This document shows positions 59,938 through 64,000 of a DNA stretch of 64,000 bases, in pieces. The notes beneath the pieces were generated by a model, which saw only the letters and a list, made by a program, of their open reading frames with translations, did no database searches and was not told the DNA's origin. Both the position numbers and the translations under genes were made by a program. Position 1 is the first letter of the stretch. Each line of letters starts with the position of its first letter. Source of the stretch: CAWAYR01 sp050250955 (lineage in GTDB: Bacteria > Acidobacteriota > Vicinamibacteria > Vicinamibacterales > UBA2999); the NCBI GenBank assembly GCA_050250955.1, contig JBFWNR010000004.1, positions 248,001-312,000 of the forward strand, read 5' to 3'.

Positions 59938-60411
59938 GTGCCGACCTACGAGGGCCGCCAGCACGCGCCGGCGACGCGCTTTGCGATCGTCGTGGCGCGC
60001 TGGAACGACTTCGTGACCGGCCGCCTGCTGACCGGCGCGCGCGAGGCGTTGGCCGAGGCCGGCGTGGACGACGCGGACATCGACGTGGTCTGGGTGCCGG
60101 GCGCCTTCGAACTCGCTGCCGCGGCCCGGCACGTCGCGGCCGCGCGCCGGCCCGCCGCCGTCATCTGCCTGGGCTGCGTGATTCGCGGCGGCACGCCGCA
60201 CTTCGAGTACATCGCCGCGGCGGCCGCCCACGGCATCAGCGATGCCGCGGCGGCGACCGGTGTGCCGATGGCCTTCGGCGTCCTGACGACCGAGTCGGTG
60301 GAGCAGGCGGTGGAACGGGCCGGCGCCGGCCCGGCCAACAAAGGCCGGGAAGCGGCCCAGGCCGCCGTCGAGATGGCGACGCTCTTCCGGGCCGTCGAGG
60401 CCGCGCGGTGA
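59938..60411 (+). CDS. ribH: 6,7-dimethyl-8-ribityllumazine synthase
   Basis: Penultimate step of riboflavin synthesis, joining the ribityl-pyrimidine to dihydroxybutanone phosphate. It is 157 aa. Family segments are ARWNDFVTGRLLTGA, WVPGAFELA, CLGCVIRGGTPHFEYI and PMAFGVLTTESVEQAVERAG followed by NKGREAA. In the phosphate-binding loop the frequent RGET reads RGGT, a tolerated-looking variation. GTG at 59938. The order ribH-nusB is widely conserved and supports both calls. The stop overlaps nusB (GTGA). Confidence 0.94.
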   Translation: MPTYEGRQHAPATRFAIVVARWNDFVTGRLLTGAREALAEAGVDDADIDVVWVPGAFELAAAARHVAAARRPAAVICLGCVIRGGTPHFEYIAAAAAHGISDAAAATGVPMAFGVLTTESVEQAVERAGAGPANKGREAAQAAVEMATLFRAVEAAR

Positions 60412-60887
60412 GCGTGGCGGCCGAGCCGCGCGGGCGCTGGGACGGCCGGCACCGGGCGCGGGAGGCGGCGCTGCGGGCGCTGTACCAGATGGCCGTCGGC
60501 GGTCTCGACGCCGCCACCGCCGTCCAACTGACCATGACGGCCGACGACGACGGCGTGGCGCTCGATGCCGAACAGCAGGGGTTCGCCCTCCGCCTGGCCG
60601 GCGGGGCGTGGGCGGCGCGCACGGAGCTGGACGCGATCATCGAGCCGCTGTCGACCAACTGGCGGCTCGATCGTCTGGCCGTCGTCGACCACCTCGTGCT
60701 GCGCCTCGCCATCCACGAATGGCTCGCCGAGCCCGGCACGCCGCCGCGGGTCGTGCTGAGCGAGGCGCTCGACCTCGCCCGCGAGTACAGTGGGGAGGCG
60801 GCGGTGCGCTTCGTCAACGGCGTGCTCGACGCCGCCTACCGCCAGCTGCGCGACGACGGTCGTATCATCGAGCAGGCCGGCTCATGA
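60408..60887 (+). CDS. nusB: Transcription antitermination factor NusB
   Basis: The 159-aa all-helical RNA-binding protein works with NusE/S10 in rRNA antitermination. The N-terminus has REAALRALYQMAVGG, followed by the core LDAIIEPLSTNWRLDRLAVVDHLVLRLAIHEW and the end VLSEALDLAREYSGEAAVRFVNGVLDAA, which matches the family very well. The GTG at 60408 overlaps the ribH stop; a GTG at 60414 is nearly as good. lysS begins 42 bp later. Confidence 0.95.
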   Translation: MSVAAEPRGRWDGRHRAREAALRALYQMAVGGLDAATAVQLTMTADDDGVALDAEQQGFALRLAGGAWAARTELDAIIEPLSTNWRLDRLAVVDHLVLRLAIHEWLAEPGTPPRVVLSEALDLAREYSGEAAVRFVNGVLDAAYRQLRDDGRIIEQAGS

Positions 60888-60929
60888 CCGGGCCGACCGC
60901 GCCGGCGCGGCCATGACGGACTGCCTCTG

Positions 60930-62429
60930 ATGTCAAACGAAGCGGAACAAACCGAACAACGTCGCGCCAACCTGGCCGCCATCGCCGGGCTGGGCATCGA
61001 TATCCATCCGCACGCGTTCGCCACCACCGCCACCATCAGCGCGCTCGTCGACGGGCATGGGACGACCCCGGCCGCGGTCCTCGAGGCCTCGCCGGTCGAG
61101 ACCGTGGTGGCGGGGCGGATCCTCGGGGTCCGCAGCTTCGGCAAGGCCGGCTTCCTGGTGCTGTCCGACGGCCGATCGCGCCTCCAGGTCTACGTGAGGA
61201 AGGACGCGCTGTCGGAACGCGACTTCGCCCTGTCGCGCCTGCTCGACATCGGCGACCACCTCGGCGTCAGCGGTCACCTGTTCCGCACCAAGACCGACGA
61301 GCTGTCGGTCTGGGCCTCGTCGCTGACCTTCCTGGCCAAGTGCTATCTGCCGCTGCCGGAGAAATGGCATGGCCTGAGCGACGTCGAGACGCGCTACCGG
61401 CAGCGCTATCTCGACCTGGCGGTGAACCCCGAGGTGCGTCGCACGTTCGAGGCCCGCAGCCGCACCGTCACTGCGGTGCGGGCGTTCCTCGCGGGGCGCG
61501 GCTTCCTCGAGGTCGAGACGCCGATGATGCAGCCGATCGCCGGCGGCGCCCTGGCCCGACCCTTCGTCACCCACCACAACGCACTGGACCTGCAGCTCTA
61601 TCTGCGGATCGCGCCCGAGCTCTACCTGAAGCGGCTGGTGGTCGGCGGTTTCGAACGGGTCTTCGAGATCAACCGCAACTTCCGCAACGAGGGCATCTCG
61701 ACCCAGCACAACCCGGAGTTCACGATGCTCGAGTTCTACTGGGCTTACGTGGACTATCGGACGCTGATGACCTTCACCGAGGAACTGCTCGGCACCGTCG
61801 CGCGCGAGGTCACCGGCGGCACCGAGGTGTCGTTCGGCGACCACCGCCTGTCGTTCGCCGCGCCGTTCCGGCGGCTGTCGCTGCGGCACGCCGCCGCCGA
61901 CGCGGCCTCGGCCCGGCTGGGCCAGGCGGTGACCGCCGACGACCTGCGCGACCGCGCCAGGGCGGCGGCGATCGCCGGCGCCCTGCACGTCGAGGTGGCG
62001 CCAGGGGCGGGTGCCGGGAAGATCGCGACGGCGCTGTTCGAGCGCCTGTGGGAAGCCGACCTGGTGCAGCCGACCTTCGTGTTCGACTTCCCGACCGAGG
62101 TGTCGCCGCTGTCCAAGCAGCGCGCCGACGACCCCGATACCGTCGAGCGTTTCGAGCTCTACATCGGCGGCTTCGAGGTCGCCAATGCCTTCAGCGAGCT
62201 CAACGACCCCGACGAGCAGCGGCGCCGCTTCGAGGCCCAGCTCGCCGAGCGCGCGACCGGCGACGACGAAGCGCACGCGATGGACGAGGACTACGTCCGC
62301 GCGCTCGAGTACGGCCTGCCGCCGACCGGCGGCGAGGGCATCGGCATCGACCGCCTGGTGATGCTGCTGACCGACAGCCCGTCGATCCGCGACGTCATCC
62401 TGTTTCCGCAGATGCGCCCCCGCGACTAG
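60930..62429 (+). CDS. lysS: Lysyl-tRNA synthetase (class II)
   Basis: Charges tRNA-Lys; 499 aa, normal for bacterial LysU/LysS. The N-terminal OB anticodon-binding domain is at about residues 50-145 (VAGRILGVRSFGKAGFLVLSDG). Motif 1 is near 190 (LEVETPMMQP), motif 2 has ERVFEINRNFRNEGIS, and motif 3 is GGEGIGIDRLVMLLTD. Tolerance for other amino acids cannot be judged. ATG at 60930. The gene is followed by lolCD, an order seen in several bacteria. The 141-bp gap to lolC contains a 10-bp inverted repeat. Confidence 0.96.
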   Translation: MSNEAEQTEQRRANLAAIAGLGIDIHPHAFATTATISALVDGHGTTPAAVLEASPVETVVAGRILGVRSFGKAGFLVLSDGRSRLQVYVRKDALSERDFALSRLLDIGDHLGVSGHLFRTKTDELSVWASSLTFLAKCYLPLPEKWHGLSDVETRYRQRYLDLAVNPEVRRTFEARSRTVTAVRAFLAGRGFLEVETPMMQPIAGGALARPFVTHHNALDLQLYLRIAPELYLKRLVVGGFERVFEINRNFRNEGISTQHNPEFTMLEFYWAYVDYRTLMTFTEELLGTVAREVTGGTEVSFGDHRLSFAAPFRRLSLRHAAADAASARLGQAVTADDLRDRARAAAIAGALHVEVAPGAGAGKIATALFERLWEADLVQPTFVFDFPTEVSPLSKQRADDPDTVERFELYIGGFEVANAFSELNDPDEQRRRFEAQLAERATGDDEAHAMDEDYVRALEYGLPPTGGEGIGIDRLVMLLTDSPSIRDVILFPQMRPRD

Positions 62430-62436
62430 GACACCC

Positions 62437-62499
62437 GACGTCTCCAGGCCGCCCATGCCGACATCCAGCCACGAGCAGCCGCCGTCCGGTGGAGACGTC
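62437..62499. repeat. Long-armed inverted repeat between lysS and lolC
   Basis: GACGTCTCCA at 62437-62446 is exactly complementary to TGGAGACGTC at 62490-62499, 43 bp apart. It lies 8 bp after the lysS stop. It could form a hairpin in the message or be an operator for lolC. No T tract follows. Confidence 0.45.
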
Positions 62500-62570
62500 C
62501 CGCCGCGCGCAGCGCGGCCAGGAGCGACGGCCATGGCCTCGCGCCGCGGCGCCGAGAGGGGCCGCTGACG

Positions 62571-63794
62571 ATGCCCTACGAGTTGTACGTCGCACTGCGG
62601 TATCTGTTCGCGAGGCGCAAGCAGGCGTTCATCTCGGTGATCTCCCTGGTGTCGATGCTCGGGGTGACCGTCGGCGTGATGGCCCTGGTCATCGCCCTGG
62701 CGCTGATGACCGGGCTGCAGCAGGGGGTGCGCGACCGCATGCTCGGTTCGCAGGCGCACGTCTACGTGTTCAAGACCGGCGGACTGGCGGACTACGACGC
62801 TGAGATCCGGCGCCTGCGGCAGGTCCCCGACGTGCTGGGCGCGGCCCCCGCGCTGATGGGGAAGGCGCTGGTCAGCAAGGGGGACCAGCAGGCGTTCATC
62901 ACCATCAAGGGCGTCGAGCCCACCCTGGAGGCCGGCGTCACCGACATCGCCGCTGCGCTGACCAGTGGCCGCTTCCAGGACCTCGCTGCCGCCGGCGAGG
63001 ACGATCTCCCCGGCATCCTCATCGGTCACGAGCTGGCCGGTCAGCTCGGCGCGTTCGTCGGCGACACCGTGTCGGTGCTGACCCCGAGCGCGACGCTGAC
63101 CCCGATGGGGGCGATGCCGCGCCAGCGGCGGCTGAAGGTGGTCGGCATCTTCCAGCTCGGGTTGTTCGAGTTCGACCAGGCCTTCGGCTACGTCACGCTC
63201 GAGACCGCCGGCCGGCTGGCCGGCAAGGTCGAGCCGGACCACATCGAACTGCGGGTCCGTGACATCTACGAGGCGCCGGCCATCGCCGACGAGGTCACCC
63301 GTCTGCCCGACGCGGAGTACCTGGCCCAGGACTGGACGGACCTGAACCGGTCGCTGTTCTCGGCGCTGTGGCTCGAGAAGGTCGCGATCTCGATCGCCAT
63401 CGGGCTCATCGTCATGGTCGCGGCGCTGAACATCGTCGCCTCGCTGATCCTGCTGGTGATGGAGAAGAGCCGCGACATCGCCATTCTCAAGACGATGGGC
63501 GCGACGGCGCGGAGCATTCGCCGCATCTTCATGCTGCAGGGCCTGGTCATCGGCGTGGTCGGCACCGTCTGCGGCGCCGCCGCCGGGTCCGGCGTGGCGA
63601 CGATCCTCGATCGCTACCGGCTGATCCGCATCCCGGCCGACGTCTACCAGCTGTCGCACCTGCCGTTCACGATCGTGCCACGCGACGTCGCCCTCGTGAC
63701 GGCGGCCGCGGTGCTCATCTGCTTCGTGGCGACCATCTACCCGTCACGTCAGGCAGCCCGCCTCGATCCGGCGGAGGCCCTGCGCCATGAATGA
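62571..63794 (+). CDS. lolC: Lipoprotein-releasing ABC transporter permease (LolC/LolE type)
   Basis: The 407-aa inner-membrane permease extracts mature lipoproteins for transport to the outer membrane. The N-terminal helix (ISVISLVSMLGVTVGVMALVIALALMTG, about residues 18-45) is followed by a large periplasmic domain, then three C-terminal helices starting near 275 with SRDIAILKTMGATARSIRRIFMLQG, the FtsX-type coupling motif, and ending YPSRQAARLDPAEALRHE. A single permease may serve both Lol positions, as in organisms with LolF. It overlaps lolD by 8 bp. Confidence 0.93.
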   Translation: MPYELYVALRYLFARRKQAFISVISLVSMLGVTVGVMALVIALALMTGLQQGVRDRMLGSQAHVYVFKTGGLADYDAEIRRLRQVPDVLGAAPALMGKALVSKGDQQAFITIKGVEPTLEAGVTDIAAALTSGRFQDLAAAGEDDLPGILIGHELAGQLGAFVGDTVSVLTPSATLTPMGAMPRQRRLKVVGIFQLGLFEFDQAFGYVTLETAGRLAGKVEPDHIELRVRDIYEAPAIADEVTRLPDAEYLAQDWTDLNRSLFSALWLEKVAISIAIGLIVMVAALNIVASLILLVMEKSRDIAILKTMGATARSIRRIFMLQGLVIGVVGTVCGAAAGSGVATILDRYRLIRIPADVYQLSHLPFTIVPRDVALVTAAAVLICFVATIYPSRQAARLDPAEALRHE

Positions 63795-64000
63795 TCCGCT
63801 GCTGGTCATCCGCGGCCTGCACAAGTCGTATCCGGTGGCCGGCCAGCGCCTGCACATCCTGCGCGATCTCGAGTTCACCGTGGCGCGCGGCGAGATGGTG
63901 GCGATCGTCGGGGCGTCCGGGGTCGGCAAGAGCACGTTGCTCCACGTGCTCGGCGGCCTCGATCGCCCCGACCGCGGCGAGGTGCGCCTCGACGGCGTCG
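63787..64000 (+). CDS. lolD: Lipoprotein-releasing ABC transporter ATPase (partial)
   Basis: The first 71 residues of the ATPase that drives the Lol permease; the window ends before Q-loop, signature and Walker B. Walker A is GASGVGKSTLLHVLGGLD at about residues 38-55, preceded by LLVIRGLHKSYPVAGQRL and DLEFTVARGEMVAIVG, which are typical of LolD/MacB-type ATPases. The ATG at 63787 overlaps the end of lolC in another frame, giving tight translational coupling. MacB-type function is the alternative but the adjacent permease favours LolD. Confidence 0.9.
   Translation, partial: MNDPLLVIRGLHKSYPVAGQRLHILRDLEFTVARGEMVAIVGASGVGKSTLLHVLGGLDRPDRGEVRLDGV

Noticed and set aside
62455..62568. A 37-codon open frame between lysS and lolC (MPTSSHEQPP start).
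   Set aside because: It is Arg/Ala/Pro-rich, has no clear ribosome binding site, and overlaps the inverted repeat; chance is more likely in this composition.
60933..63659. A 908-codon open frame on the minus strand opposite lysS and lolC.
   Set aside because: It spans two strongly conserved genes on the other strand and has no recognisable domain; it is a codon-bias shadow.

Overview
The window is about 64 kb of very GC-rich bacterial chromosome, densely packed, with no gap of 300 bases without a gene. It reads as core chromosome of an Acidobacteriota member, probably of the Vicinamibacteria type. That is inference from the combination of a VWFA-like protein of the acidobacterial type, a DUF6677-like membrane protein, a FecR/DUF6600-like surface protein, split acyl-CoA mutase genes and the base composition. 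I see no rRNA, tRNA, CRISPR array, transposase or phage gene.

Layout. 1-7.9 kb: CDP-alcohol phosphatidyltransferase (cut by the window edge), uvrC, a site-2 protease, trpS, scpA-scpB (chromosome segregation), convergent rluB and an alpha/beta hydrolase. 7.9-13.2 kb: the classic cmk - rpsA - IHF/HU order, interrupted by a reversed gene for a histone H1-like tail joined to a DUF6335-like domain, then a HIT hydrolase and a degenerate acyl-CoA-dehydrogenase-like protein. 13.2-21.5 kb: HMA protein, acyl-CoA dehydrogenase, secreted VWFA-like protein, glutamate dehydrogenase, a two-gene B12-dependent mutase whose active-site residues match isobutyryl-CoA mutase, and a receiver protein. 21.6-31.3 kb: valS, nadC, birA, an unknown, an m5U-type RNA methyltransferase without its Fe-S cysteines, a class I amidotransferase, argS and mobA. 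31.3-36.9 kb: an envelope cluster (V4R-like, TPR, SPOR, lnt) ending in prfB with its programmed +1 frameshift. 37-45.8 kb: PBP1A, FecR/DUF6600 protein, dnaJ-hspR, a DnaC-like ATPase, hemW and a tandem pair of small secreted paralogues. 45.9-51.7 kb: acyl-CoA dehydrogenase, meaB, a methylmalonyl-CoA epimerase fused to a metallo-beta-lactamase-fold domain, MTA phosphorylase and a PfkB kinase. 51.7-58.1 kb: tetR - adaptor - RND pump, the pump fused in frame to a TolC-like outer-membrane factor. 58.1-64 kb: small membrane proteins, VanZ-like, enoyl-CoA hydratase, ribH, nusB, lysS, lolC and the start of lolD.

Two cross-cutting signals stand out. First, a family of degenerate 7-bp tandem repeats (consensus about GSGGCTM, often TAGCGGC) occurs at seven places. 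It is usually a pair of arrays in inverted orientation around a central segment, often with a terminator-like hairpin. One pair lies inside uvrC in a stop-free variant, one array supplies the stop codon of cmk, and one abuts a start codon. Second, several genes have an extended -10-like box (TGGTACNNT type) 8-10 nt upstream of the start codon, which suggests leaderless transcripts. Many neighbouring genes overlap by ATGA/GTGA, implying coupled translation.

Metabolically the window suggests an aerobic heterotroph that degrades branched-chain and odd-chain acyl-CoA (two acyl-CoA dehydrogenases, acyl-CoA mutase, MeaB, epimerase, enoyl-CoA hydratase, glutamate dehydrogenase), with a Gram-negative envelope (Lol, Lnt, PBP1A, RND efflux).
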